The notes under the pieces are model-generated. The model made no database searches. It saw only the letters and a program-made list of their open reading frames with translations, and had not been told where the DNA came from. The translations under genes were made by a program, and so were the position numbers. This document shows positions 17,458 through 25,386 of a stretch of 64,000 bases of DNA, in pieces. Source of the DNA: Streptomyces sp. V2I9 (GTDB lineage Bacteria > Actinomycetota > Actinomycetes > Streptomycetales > Streptomycetaceae); assembly GCF_030817475.1 (NCBI RefSeq), contig NZ_JAUSZJ010000002.1, positions 310,001-374,000 of the forward strand, in the 5' to 3' direction. Every line of letters starts with the position of its first letter. Position 1 is the first letter of the stretch.

Positions 17458-18087
17458 GTGATCAGGGGCGGGGACCGACGGCGTACGCAGGAGCGTGACC
17501 TGGAGCTCGGGAGGGCCGTGTCGCTTGCCCAGGAAGGAGACGAGGACGCATTCGAGAGGGTGTACCTCCTGGTCCAACCAGGTCTCCTCGGGTATGTGCG
17601 GGGTCTGGTGGGGGCGGATGCGGAGGATGTCGCTTCGGATGCCTGGTTGGAGATCGCCCGGGATCTGAGGAGATTCCGGGGCGACGGCGTGGGATTTCGC
17701 GGGTGGACTGCGACCATCGCGCGGCACCGGGCGATGGATCACCTGCGCAGGCAGAAACGGAGACCTCCTACCTTGCTGGTCGAACCGGAAGTTCTGAACC
17801 TGCCCGGACGGGCCGACACGGTGGAGGCCGTGCTGGAGGCGATGTCGACGCGGGCGGCGTTGGCGCGGGTCACCGGGCTGCCGCCGGACCAGGCGGAGGC
17901 GGTGCTGCTGCGGGTGGTGGTCGGGCTCGACGGGCCGACGGCGGCGCGGGTGCTCGGCAAGCGTCCTGGCGCCGTACGGACGGCCGCCCACCGGGGGCTG
18001 AAGCGCCTGGCCGAGCAGTTGACCCCGGTGAGCGTGGCGAAGAGCGCACCGGACATGGTGCCCGGCCCATCGAGGGATGAGACGTGA
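17458..18087 (+). CDS. ECF-like sigma-70 family sigma factor
   Basis: 209 residues. Sigma region 2 spans about 20-100: AFERVYLLVQPGLLGYVRGLV, AEDVASDAWLEIARDLRRFRG (the -10 recognition and core-binding helices), then FRGWTATIARHRAMDHLRRQ. Region 4 follows at about 140-195 (LPPDQAEAVLLRVVVGLDG, AARVLGKRPGAVRTAAHRGLKRL). It should direct RNA polymerase to a small regulon. The GTG at 17458 is chosen for AAGAGG 5 bases upstream; the frame extends to 17404 without such support. It overlaps the membrane-protein gene by 4 bases, the classic sigma/anti-sigma arrangement. Confidence 0.9.
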   Translation: MIRGGDRRRTQERDLELGRAVSLAQEGDEDAFERVYLLVQPGLLGYVRGLVGADAEDVASDAWLEIARDLRRFRGDGVGFRGWTATIARHRAMDHLRRQKRRPPTLLVEPEVLNLPGRADTVEAVLEAMSTRAALARVTGLPPDQAEAVLLRVVVGLDGPTAARVLGKRPGAVRTAAHRGLKRLAEQLTPVSVAKSAPDMVPGPSRDET

Positions 18088-18824
18088 CACGTAAGGAACA
18101 GGAATCGGAGGCGGTGTCCGTCACGCCTGAGATCGAGATGCTCGCGGACGGCCTTCGGGGGGAGGTCGGGCGTGAGGGGGCGGAGCGGGCGCTGGCGGCA
18201 TTTCGAGAGGCGCGTGGCACGACCGCTCAGCTGAGCTCGCAGCGTCCCCGCAGGCGCGACGACTGGCGTCCGGGGCGGCGACGGTTCTCCCTCGGTGTCT
18301 CGCTGCGGGCGGGGCTCGGCGCGGCCCTCGCCGGCGTGACCCTCGGCGGCGTGGCCATGGCGGTCGGCGCCGGTGTGCTCCCGGTTCCGTTCGCCCCCAC
18401 CGACACGCTCGACCGGCAGCCCAGTCCCCCTTCGGGGGTCGAGGCACCGGGTACCCCGGGTGGGACGGCTCCCGCTCCCGCATCCGAGCCGTCCGGTCGG
18501 GGCCTTCCGTCCCCGGGCCCCTCGGTGTCCGGGGACGCGCGCGACGCGCCGGCAGCGAACCGTGGGGCACTCTGCCGCGCGTGGACCCGGGGCGAGCGCC
18601 CTCATCGCGGTGTCGCCTTCGAACGACTGACGGAGCCGGCGGGAGGGGCAGGCGCGGTCGACGACCACTGCGCGACATCACCCGAAGCGAAAGCGAAGGT
18701 TCCCCCGGCACCCCGGAGGCCGGCCGAAGCCGCGGTACCGGGGCGGCCGAAGGCACCTCAGTCGGCCGCGCCCTCACGAGGCCGGAGCGGAGAGCACGCG
18801 CGGGGAGGAGACAAGCGTTCCTGA
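18084..18824 (+). CDS. Single-pass membrane protein, probable anti-sigma partner
   Basis: 246 residues. A cytoplasmic N-terminus (about 1-72) includes an acidic helical stretch (EIEMLADGLRGEVGREGAERALAAF split by loops). One membrane segment, LGAALAGVTLGGVAMAVGAG, lies near 78-97. A long extracytoplasmic tail rich in Pro, Gly, Ala and Arg has two Cys (ALCRAW, DDHCATS). It starts with GTGA overlapping the sigma stop. The arrangement and topology suggest it tethers and inhibits the sigma factor. It lacks the HxxxCxxC zinc motif of ZAS anti-sigmas, so the mechanism must differ or the role is only inferred. Confidence 0.65.
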   Translation: MTRKEQESEAVSVTPEIEMLADGLRGEVGREGAERALAAFREARGTTAQLSSQRPRRRDDWRPGRRRFSLGVSLRAGLGAALAGVTLGGVAMAVGAGVLPVPFAPTDTLDRQPSPPSGVEAPGTPGGTAPAPASEPSGRGLPSPGPSVSGDARDAPAANRGALCRAWTRGERPHRGVAFERLTEPAGGAGAVDDHCATSPEAKAKVPPAPRRPAEAAVPGRPKAPQSAAPSRGRSGEHARGGDKRS

Positions 18825-18870
18825 GCAGGCCGGGTGGGGGCACCGCGGTCGCCCGGTCGGGTTGCCGCAC

Positions 18871-19384
18871 TCACGCGCGGAGGAAGGACGCGGGGAGGGT
18901 CCTCCGACGCCCGGCCACCGCGCACACGCCTCCGCCGACACAGCTCAGTACGCCGAGCACCACGGTCGGTCCGAGGAAGGTGAGGGTGCTCCTGTCCGGA
19001 AGCGCACGGCCCAGGACGGCGGCGGTGGGGACGGTGCCCGCGTCCTCGTCGAGGAAGAACCTGGAGTCGTTGGAGTTCGCGCGGTTGTCCCCCAGCGGGA
19101 ACATACGGTCCGGGGGCACCGTGACGTCGATGTCGGGGGCGCTCGGACCGTCACCGGCCCACTTCACATGCGGTTCGCTCACCGCCCGGCCGTTGACGGT
19201 CAGGGATCCGTCCGCGAGAACGATGTGATCCCGCCGAGCCCGGTGACACGCTGCAGCACCGGCAGCCCGCCGTACCTGCCCGGTACGGCGAAGAGCACGA
19301 CGTCGCCATGCCGGACGGCCGTGCCGCCGGCCTTCTCGATCGCGATCCGCGTGCCTTCGCGGTAGGTGGGTTCCATCCCGCCCC
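18871..19384 (-). pseudogene. Signal peptidase I remnant (frameshifted, 5'-truncated)
   Basis: Read on the minus strand, the first piece gives MEPTYREGTRIAIEK and HGDVVLFAVPG to QRVTGLGG (boxes B to D). One base seems missing near 19228, in a G-run. After a shift it continues VNGRAVSEPHVKW and MFPLGDNRANSNDSRF (the GDNRxxSxDSR box) and ends in a membrane segment. The catalytic Ser of the SM motif is replaced: the residue before MEPT is Gly, and the N-terminal anchor is gone. This is where homology begins, only a few bases from the nuclease remnant on the other strand. The protein cannot process signal peptides. The 103-residue C-terminal piece alone is open from an internal ATG. Confidence 0.82.
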
Positions 19385-19387
19385 TCT

Positions 19388-19704
19388 GTACATCCCCGAG
19401 GCGATGCAGAAGGGTGGTCCGCCCTATCGGAAGGGCCTGGAGCGAGTCACCTGATCGCCGGCCGCTTCGGCGGCTCCGGTACGGACATCAGGAACCTGGT
19501 GCCGATCCACGGTGACGTGAGCCGGGGTGCGATGGCGAGGGTGGAAAACGCGGTGGCCGAGCAGATCAACAGCGGCAGCACCGTCTTCTACCAGGTCATG
19601 GTGCACAACCCCGGTGCCACCGATCGATGCCGGACCGGTTCGACACAACCTGGAACAGTTCGAGCGGCGCCAGCGGTTCGGTGCCGGTCTACAACACCCC
19701 ATAG
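19388..19704 (+). pseudogene. Remnant of a toxin-type DNA/RNA non-specific endonuclease
   Basis: The sequence spreads over three frames. Frame one reads YIPEAMQKGG and YRKGLER. After a shift near 19447 it reads SHLIAGRFGGSGTDIRNLVP, then FYQVMVHNPGAT. After a second shift near 19623 it reads MPDRFDTTWNSSSGASGS and ends VYNTP-stop (TAG 19702-19704). The core S/G-HLI-x-x-x-x-GGSG-x-x-x-x-N-L-V-x-x-H pattern is that of the beta-beta-alpha non-specific endonucleases used as C-terminal domains of polymorphic toxins; its His is the general base. The N-terminal part is missing at a junction with the signal peptidase remnant. The SUKH gene follows 4 bases after the stop, matching a toxin-immunity order. 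Confidence 0.72.
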
Positions 19705-19708
19705 AGTG

Positions 19709-20296
19709 ATGCCGGGGGGCGTGTCGTACATCTGGCACACCCCCTGGGGCCAAGCCTTCGATCGGAATGTGAAGAGAATGTGGATCGAGCGAATCGCTGA
19801 GGCCACGCACTGGGAGCCACTTCGGCTCGATATTCCCTGGAACAGCGTCGAGGAAGATCTCGGTACACCACTGCCCGAGGATTACAAGAAGCTTGCCGAG
19901 ACATTCGGCAAGGGCGAATTCTCGGAATTCTTGCGTGTTTTCACCGTCGATGCCACGAGGCAGTTCGACCTGGTCAGGATCTGGAAGAAGTTTCTCGACG
20001 GCGACCCGGAGAGCGGCCCCGATCCCGCCTTCAAGCCCTACCGGATGTATCGGCCAGGTCAGCGCGGCCTCATTCCCTGGGCGTTCGGTGAGATGAAGTG
20101 CAGCTACTTCTGGCTGGCGTCCGAGGATGAGGATCCGGCGAGCTGGCCCATCGTCACACAGGGAGATCCCTACCCCTGGCACGAAGTGAACATGTCCACC
20201 TCCGAGTTCGTCTGCCGAGTACTGACCGATCCCGTTTTCGAGCCGTTCTCGATCGCGAGGCTGTTTCCGGAGCCCGACTTCTATCCGATGGACTGA
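19709..20296 (+). CDS. SUKH (SMI1/KNR4) family immunity protein
   Basis: About 195 residues. The conserved SUKH motif is WNSVEEDLGTPLPEDYKKL (about 50-70), followed by a beta-rich part with FLRVF and IPWAFGEMKCSYFWLASEDED. SUKH proteins typically neutralise toxin nucleases encoded immediately upstream, and a broken one lies there. Codon use is less GC-biased (AAG, AAT, GAA, TTC/TTG runs) than the neighbours, which suggests recent transfer. The ATG at 19709 is 4 bases past the nuclease stop. An ATG at 19778 (MWIERIAEATHW) is an equally good start and closer to the family's N-terminus. The frame is open upstream only because the toxin remnant is frameshifted. Confidence 0.82.
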   Translation: MPGGVSYIWHTPWGQAFDRNVKRMWIERIAEATHWEPLRLDIPWNSVEEDLGTPLPEDYKKLAETFGKGEFSEFLRVFTVDATRQFDLVRIWKKFLDGDPESGPDPAFKPYRMYRPGQRGLIPWAFGEMKCSYFWLASEDEDPASWPIVTQGDPYPWHEVNMSTSEFVCRVLTDPVFEPFSIARLFPEPDFYPMD

Positions 20297-20575
20297 GTGG
20301 CGCACCGCCTCCGCGTCCGCGTTACGTCGGACCGTAATCCGGTCGGGGCCGGCTCACCGGACGTCGTGCGCGCCCGTGCGACGGCCGCATTCGCCCGGAG
20401 TGCGGTGTCGCATGTGCAGGCCCGGCAATCGCACCGGAGGCAACGGCTGCTCGCCTCTTCTCCGTCGATTTTCCTCCTGGCAGCCGGCCGGTCTGCCCCT
20501 GCTCGTATGTCAGTGCGTCTCCGCCTGGCGTCGGGCCGGATCGAACCGGGCGCTCCTCGTCCCCTGACTCCGACC
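20297..20575. other. Intergenic stretch between SUKH gene and FUSC gene
   Basis: Convergent spacer of 279 bp, bases with no gene or strong terminator recognised. The only repeat is the 41-bp motif starting at 20577. Confidence 0.4.
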
Positions 20576-22081
20576 TCAGGTGTTCATCGACGCCGTGTAC
20601 GGGGCGTGGCTGAGCGGGCTCACGAGTTCGGCGAGGGCGCGTTCCAGGTCGTGGAGGTGGGCGAGGGCCGGATCTGCCGCGGTGGAGCGGTGCGCGTGGG
20701 CGGGTGCGGCCGGGATCGTGCCGGGCCGGGGGGAGGTGAGGACCTCGACCGCGAACCGGACCCGCCAGCAGGCGGCCGTGAGGCGGTCGTCGTGCGAGGC
20801 GTCCGGGTCGGCCGCGACGAGAGCCAGGCCGCGGACCTCGCGGGCGCAGTCGTCGAGGAGAGCCAGGACCTTGCGGGCGCGGGCCTTGCGGGCGCGGAGC
20901 GGGTTGAGGGGGTGGACCAGGGGCGCGAGGGAGAGCCGTACCCGCCCCAGCAGGAGTTCGAGCTCGGCGATGTGGGGCTCGGGGTCGGCGCCCGGAGCGC
21001 CGGCGAGCCGCGCGGCGGCCTGGGCCGTGCACGCGTGGACGCAGCTCAGTGCGCGCTGGATCCAGGAATGGGTCGTCGCGTGCGTCGTGACGGGGAGGAC
21101 CAGCAGCACGGCGAGCGCCGCGCCGAGCGCCCCGACGGCGGTCTCCGCGACGCGCAGCCAGAGCAGCGCCTCGTCGAGGACCCCCAGCGCCCCGTAGAGC
21201 ATGCCGGCCATGACCGTCACGAAGAACATCATCCAGCTGTACGAGACCGCCGCCGTGTAGAAGATGCCGAAGACGCCGACCGTGACGACGACAGCGGTCG
21301 GGACGGCCGCGCCGTCGAGCGGGATGGCCACGGCGAAACCGGAGACGATGCCGATCACGGTCCCCAGGACCCGGCGGAATCCCCGCACGAGCGTCTCGCC
21401 GCGCGAGGTCGTGTTGACGAAGACCCACCAGGTCGCGCCGACCGCCCAGTACCACCGCTGGTCGGACAGCGCCTGCCCCAGGCCCAGCGCGAAGGCCCCG
21501 CCCAGGGTGGCCTGGACCGCCTGCCGGGTGGTGACGCGCAACCGGCCGCCGGTCTCCGGCGGAGCGGGCGACGCCGGGACGGGCAGCCGCCGCTCGTAGC
21601 ACCACAGGCCGAAGCGCACGGTGGAGGCGGCGCCCAGCGACAGCGCCACGGCCGCGTACAGCTCGGGCAGCTGAGCGGGCACGGTGTGGAGGAACTGGGC
21701 GGCGAAGAACATCATGAAGGCGAAGACGCCCAGCGCGTGCCCGCGCGGCCCCCAGCGGCGGGCGTACACGCCCGCCCCCATCACGGCGAGGAAGCTGAGG
21801 TCGCGGGCGACCGGCGCGTCGTGCAGCGCGGCGGCGAGGGCGAGGACGGGCAGCCCGGCGACGGGGAGCAGGGCCGTGGTGACCGCCTGTCCGCGCACCG
21901 TCGGATCGGTCACGGTGAAGAGGGCGAGCAGAGCCGCGAGTCCGCCGGTGATGGCCGCCTCCAGCGAATGCCCGGCGAGCCCGCACACTGCGACCGCGAG
22001 ACCGATGCCGATCACGGCGCGGGAGGCGAAGCGCAGCCGTATCCGCCCCGGATCCGGCGCCACGAACACCCTCTTCAGCAC
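20576..22081 (-). CDS. FUSC family membrane protein
   Basis: 501 residues. Two membrane blocks of about five segments each are followed by soluble helical parts. The first block runs about 20-160 (VIGIGLAVAVCGLAG, LPVAGLPVLALAAALH); the second about 195-330 (TWWVFVNTTSRGETLVRGFRRVLGT, a conserved FUSC signature, then VGVFGIFYTAAVSYSWMMFFV). FUSC proteins resemble aromatic-acid exporters and p-hydroxybenzoate efflux AaeB; substrate unknown. GTG at 22081 is chosen because GGAAGGGG-GGAAGC precedes it; an ATG at 22117 lacks a ribosome-binding site. The C-terminus PLSHAPYTASMNT overlaps the dispersed 41-bp motif. It diverges from an AsnC regulator across an inverted repeat. Confidence 0.87.
   Translation of the reverse strand: MLKRVFVAPDPGRIRLRFASRAVIGIGLAVAVCGLAGHSLEAAITGGLAALLALFTVTDPTVRGQAVTTALLPVAGLPVLALAAALHDAPVARDLSFLAVMGAGVYARRWGPRGHALGVFAFMMFFAAQFLHTVPAQLPELYAAVALSLGAASTVRFGLWCYERRLPVPASPAPPETGGRLRVTTRQAVQATLGGAFALGLGQALSDQRWYWAVGATWWVFVNTTSRGETLVRGFRRVLGTVIGIVSGFAVAIPLDGAAVPTAVVVTVGVFGIFYTAAVSYSWMMFFVTVMAGMLYGALGVLDEALLWLRVAETAVGALGAALAVLLVLPVTTHATTHSWIQRALSCVHACTAQAAARLAGAPGADPEPHIAELELLLGRVRLSLAPLVHPLNPLRARKARARKVLALLDDCAREVRGLALVAADPDASHDDRLTAACWRVRFAVEVLTSPRPGTIPAAPAHAHRSTAADPALAHLHDLERALAELVSPLSHAPYTASMNT
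20577..20617 (-). repeat. Dispersed 41-bp motif, copy C
   Basis: Begins CAGGTGTTCATCGACG on the + strand and forms the last codons and stop of the FUSC gene. Copies A (6542) and B (16745) match it at about 83-85%. Confidence 0.65.
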
Positions 22082-22123
22082 GCTTCCACCCCTTCCGCGT
22101 CGCCGCAGAACTCGCATGAAAAA

Positions 22124-22147
22124 GGCGCCGCGGAAGTCCGCAGCGCC
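22124..22147. promoter_or_regulatory. Inverted repeat between FUSC and AsnC genes
   Basis: GGCGCCGCGGA-AG-TCCGCAGCGCC, two 11-base arms with one mismatch, lies just upstream of the FUSC start and 200 bases before the AsnC gene. It may be an AsnC operator or a leader hairpin; position alone supports it. Confidence 0.4.
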
Positions 22148-22344
22148 ATCGACCGTCCCATTGCAGCATCTTCCGGACCCTTGGATCAAACGGACCGGAA
22201 TATGGTGGCCCAATGGCCCAGCCGGTAAGGGAAAGGCTCGGCCATCAGCAGGCCAACGGACCAGCTCCGGTGATACGGAGGCGATCCTTCCACCCGGATA
22301 CAGTCGGGGCCGTACAGGACGGTTCGGAAGGAGATCTGCGGATC

Positions 22345-22827
22345 ATGGCGGTGGACGCTCTCGACACCCGCATCCTGCGCCTGCTGATCGAGCAGCCGCG
22401 CACCAGCGTCCGGGAGTACGCGCGCATCCTCGGTGTGGCCCGCGGCACCCTCCAGGCCCGGCTGGACCGGCTGGAGCGCGACGGCGTGATCACGGGCACC
22501 GGACCTACGCTCTCCCCCGCCGCCCTCGGCCACCCTGTGCTCGCCTTCGTCCACCTGGAGGTCACCCAGGGGCATCTGGTCGAGGTGGGCGACGCGCTGG
22601 CCGCCGTGCCCGAGATCATCGAGGCGTTCTCGACGACGGGCGGCGGGGATCTGCTGACCCGCGTCGTCGCGCGGGACAACGGGCACCTGGAAGACGTGAT
22701 CCAGCGGCTGATCCAGCTGCCGGGGGTCGTCAGGACGCGGACCGACGTGGCCCTGCGCGAGCGGGTGGCGCACCGGATGCTGCCGCTGGTGGAGGCCGTG
22801 GGGCGGTCGGCCTCGCCCTCCGCCTGA
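22345..22827 (+). CDS. Lrp/AsnC family transcriptional regulator
   Basis: 160 residues. An AsnC-type winged helix-turn-helix (about 1-60) has DALDTRILRLLIEQPR, REYARILGVARGTLQARLDRLERDGVI; an effector-binding RAM domain follows (about 75-150, LAFVHLEVTQGHL to VVRTRTDVALRE). It is transcribed away from the FUSC gene and probably controls it and perhaps itself. ATG at 22345 has GGAAGGAGA about 10 bases upstream, slightly long. A longer frame starting at 22213 has no such support. The effector (amino acid or other) cannot be read from the sequence. Confidence 0.9.
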   Translation: MAVDALDTRILRLLIEQPRTSVREYARILGVARGTLQARLDRLERDGVITGTGPTLSPAALGHPVLAFVHLEVTQGHLVEVGDALAAVPEIIEAFSTTGGGDLLTRVVARDNGHLEDVIQRLIQLPGVVRTRTDVALRERVAHRMLPLVEAVGRSASPSA

Positions 22828-22878
22828 CCTGGCCCGCCTTGACCGGGCCCGCCGGACCGGCTGCGGCATGCTGGGGCC

Positions 22879-23577
22879 ATGACGCCCCTCCCCGGACCCC
22901 CGGCCGCGCCCCTCCCCCACGTGATCTTCGATCTCGACGGAACCCTGGTGGACAGCGAGCCCAACTACTACGAGGCGGGGCGCAGGCTGCTCGCCCGGTA
23001 CGGGGTGCGGGACTTCGGCTGGGAGGAGCACACCCGGTTCATCGGCATCGGCACGCGGGAGACGCTGACCGCCCTGCGCGCGGAGTACGGCATCGACGCC
23101 CCGGTCGAGGAGCTGCTCGCCGGGAAGAACGCCCTGTACCTGGAGCTCGCCGGGGCCTCGACGGAGGTCTTCCCGCAGATGCGGGAGTGCGTCGAGCGCC
23201 TGCACGCCGCCGGAGTGCCGATGGCCGTGGCCTCCGGTTCGTCCCGGACGGCGATCGGGGCGGTGCTCGCGGTCACCGGCCTCGACGCGTACATCCCGCT
23301 GTACGTCTCCGCCGAGGAGGTGGCCCGCGGCAAACCGGAGCCGGACGTGTTCCTGGAGACGGCCCGGCGGATGGGGGCGGAGCCGGCGGAGTGCGTGGTG
23401 CTGGAGGACGCGCCGCCGGGAGCGGAGGCCGCGCACGCCGCGGGGATGCGGTGCTTCGCCGTGCCCTATGTGCCGGGGACCGCGTCCGACCCCGCGTTCC
23501 GGAGCGCCGAGCTGCTGTTCGCGGGCGGACAGTCGGCGTTCACGGCCGAGGCCGCCTGCCGCGGGCTGTTCGGCTGA
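22879..23577 (+). CDS. HAD family hydrolase, beta-phosphoglucomutase-like
   Basis: 232 residues. Motif I is FDLDGTLVD (nucleophile Asp at about residue 18, acid/base Asp two on), followed by a helical cap (residues 20-90), motif II AVASGSS, motif III KPEPDVFLETARRMG and motif IV VLEDAPPGAEAAHAAGM. This is the subclass I arrangement of beta-phosphoglucomutases and sugar phosphatases. It probably dephosphorylates or isomerises a small phosphorylated metabolite. The ATG follows AsnC by 51 bases and could share its transcript. No nearby gene points to a substrate. Confidence 0.88.
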   Translation: MTPLPGPPAAPLPHVIFDLDGTLVDSEPNYYEAGRRLLARYGVRDFGWEEHTRFIGIGTRETLTALRAEYGIDAPVEELLAGKNALYLELAGASTEVFPQMRECVERLHAAGVPMAVASGSSRTAIGAVLAVTGLDAYIPLYVSAEEVARGKPEPDVFLETARRMGAEPAECVVLEDAPPGAEAAHAAGMRCFAVPYVPGTASDPAFRSAELLFAGGQSAFTAEAACRGLFG

Positions 23578-23846
23578 ACCCGGACCGGACCCGGCGGGGT
23601 CCGCGGCGATCGGGACGGTCCGAAAGGCCCGTCAGCCGCGCCGGGCGGGAGTACGGAGGTCCGGGCGGCCGGCCGGTGTGCCGGCCCGTCAACCCGGCGC
23701 GTGGAAAGGGCCGTCGGGGCGTGCGGGTCCCGCCGGACAGATATCCTGATCATGTCGTTCGTCTCACCGGTTCAGGACGTGACCGGAGACAGGAGACCCC
23801 GGAGGCCGACAGCCGGAGCGGGCCGCCATTCGAGATAGGTGTACAG

Positions 23847-25055
23847 GTGCTGGTAGCTGGTCGGTACCGATTGGTATCCCCCATCGGTCGAGGCGGCATG
23901 GGTGAGGTGTGGCGCGCCACGGACGAGGTCCTGGGGCGCGCCGTGGCCGTGAAGCTGCTGCTGGGCGACCAGGCGGACGCCTCGTCGACCGCCCGCTTCC
24001 GGCTGGAGGCGCAGACCGCCGCCCGGTTGAGCCACCCGCATCTGGTGGCCGTGTTCGACTTCGGGGCGTGGGAGGACCGGTTCTTCCTGGTGATGGAGTT
24101 GGTCGAGGGGCAGAGCCTCGGAGACCTGCTGGCCGGCCAGGAGCGGGTCCACCCCGAGCAGGTCGCCCTGATCGCCGGGCAGGCCGCCGCCGGGCTGGCC
24201 GCCGCGCACCGCCAGGGCATCGTCCACCGCGACATCAAACCGGGCAACCTGATGCTGGACGCGGACGGTTCGGTGAAGATCGGCGACTTCGGGATCGCCC
24301 AGTTCGTCGACGACCCCTCCACCGCGCTGACGACGGCGGGGCACATCGTCGGCACGAGCCTCTACCTGGCTCCGGAGCGCGCGCTGGGGCGTACCGCCGA
24401 CTCCGCGTCCGACATGTACTCGCTGGGCTGCGTCATCTATCAACTGCTGCTCGGGGAACCGCCGTTCCGCTCCGACACGGCGACCGCGACGCTGTATCAG
24501 CATGTCGACACCCCACCGGTCCCGCTGCGGCAGCGCGGTGTCGACATCTCCGCCGCCTTCGACGCGTATCTCCTCGGGCTGCTGGCGAAACGGCCCGAGG
24601 AGCGGCCCACCGCGCAGGAGGTCTCCGACTGGTTCCGCACCGACGCCTGGCGCGGCCGTCCGGAACCCCTGCCGATGCCGACGCGCACGTCCCACCGGGC
24701 CACCGCCCCCGTGGCGCCGAAGCCCGCCCCCGCCGGTCCGTCCGCGCCGGCCGGCCCGACGACGTACCGGCTTCCGGGACCCACGGGCCGCAGGCGGCAG
24801 GCCCCGGCCCGATCGGCCCCGGCCCGCCGTCGCAGCACCCGCGAGGCGATACGGCGGCGGCCGCGGGTGGCCAGCGCGATCGCGGGGACGGCGACGTTCC
24901 TGGCCGCCGTGTATCTGGGGATGATCCTGTTCTCCCCGGACTCCAGTTCCGCCGGTACGCCGGACCAGGTTCCGTCCTCGGGCCCCTCGCAGGGCGTCGG
25001 CGGGAGCGGGAGCGGCGGGGACGGCGGCGACAGCGAGGACGCGCAAGGCGACTGA
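23847..25055 (+). CDS. Transmembrane Ser/Thr protein kinase (Hanks type)
   Basis: 402 residues. Kinase domain about 8-270: glycine loop IGRGGMGEVW, ATP Lys in AVAVKLLL, catalytic HRDIKPGNLML, metal DFG, activation-loop GTSLYLAPE and DMYSLGCV. A basic Pro-rich linker, one membrane helix (IAGTATFLAAVYLGMILF, about 350-368) and a short Ser/Gly-rich outer tail of some 30 residues follow. There are no PASTA repeats, so it is not the PknB wall-sensing type. GTG at 23847 (preceded by AGGTG) gives the standard N-terminus. TATCCT at 23742 region may be a -10. The kinase stands alone, without a partner gene. Confidence 0.9.
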   Translation: MLVAGRYRLVSPIGRGGMGEVWRATDEVLGRAVAVKLLLGDQADASSTARFRLEAQTAARLSHPHLVAVFDFGAWEDRFFLVMELVEGQSLGDLLAGQERVHPEQVALIAGQAAAGLAAAHRQGIVHRDIKPGNLMLDADGSVKIGDFGIAQFVDDPSTALTTAGHIVGTSLYLAPERALGRTADSASDMYSLGCVIYQLLLGEPPFRSDTATATLYQHVDTPPVPLRQRGVDISAAFDAYLLGLLAKRPEERPTAQEVSDWFRTDAWRGRPEPLPMPTRTSHRATAPVAPKPAPAGPSAPAGPTTYRLPGPTGRRRQAPARSAPARRRSTREAIRRRPRVASAIAGTATFLAAVYLGMILFSPDSSSAGTPDQVPSSGPSQGVGGSGSGGDGGDSEDAQGD

Positions 25056-25386
25056 GCACCGCCCGCCCCTCCCCGTCCGCGGTCACCGCCGGTCGTCACC
25101 GGCGGCCGTGGAGCTCCGGGCGGATCGACCGGGCGTACAGCTTCCGGACCGTGCCCGAAGCGGTCCGCCCGTTCCAGGTAAGGAAGTTGTCCGGAGCGCG
25201 GTTCTCCGGCGCCCGGACCTCGCGGCGGCCCCTTGTGAGGGCGACGAAGACGTCCGCGTGGGGCCGGTTCACTCGTTCGCTCGAGGTTTCCGGAGGCCCT
25301 GTACCACCCCGGCACGTACTGATCGATGATGTCGGCGGGGGCTCTCCGCCCCGCAGGAGCAACAGCCGTCGGACGAAAGGCTTGTC
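25056..25386. other. Intergenic region with a short hairpin after the kinase gene
   Basis: About 330 bp. Near its start is an 8-bp hairpin (25086-25093 with 25098-25105, 4-base loop) that may terminate the kinase transcript. The rest holds no recognised gene; GAAAGG at 25375-25380 is the ribosome-binding site of the next gene. Confidence 0.5.

Noticed and set aside
19499..20296. 265-codon plus-strand frame joining toxin remnant and SUKH
   Set aside because: The fusion is an accident of a frameshift in the nuclease; the nuclease's own end and stop (TAG at 19702) are visible in another frame.
20322..22169. 615-codon minus-strand frame overlapping FUSC
   Set aside because: It is a shadow in a different frame, Arg-rich and without membrane segments.
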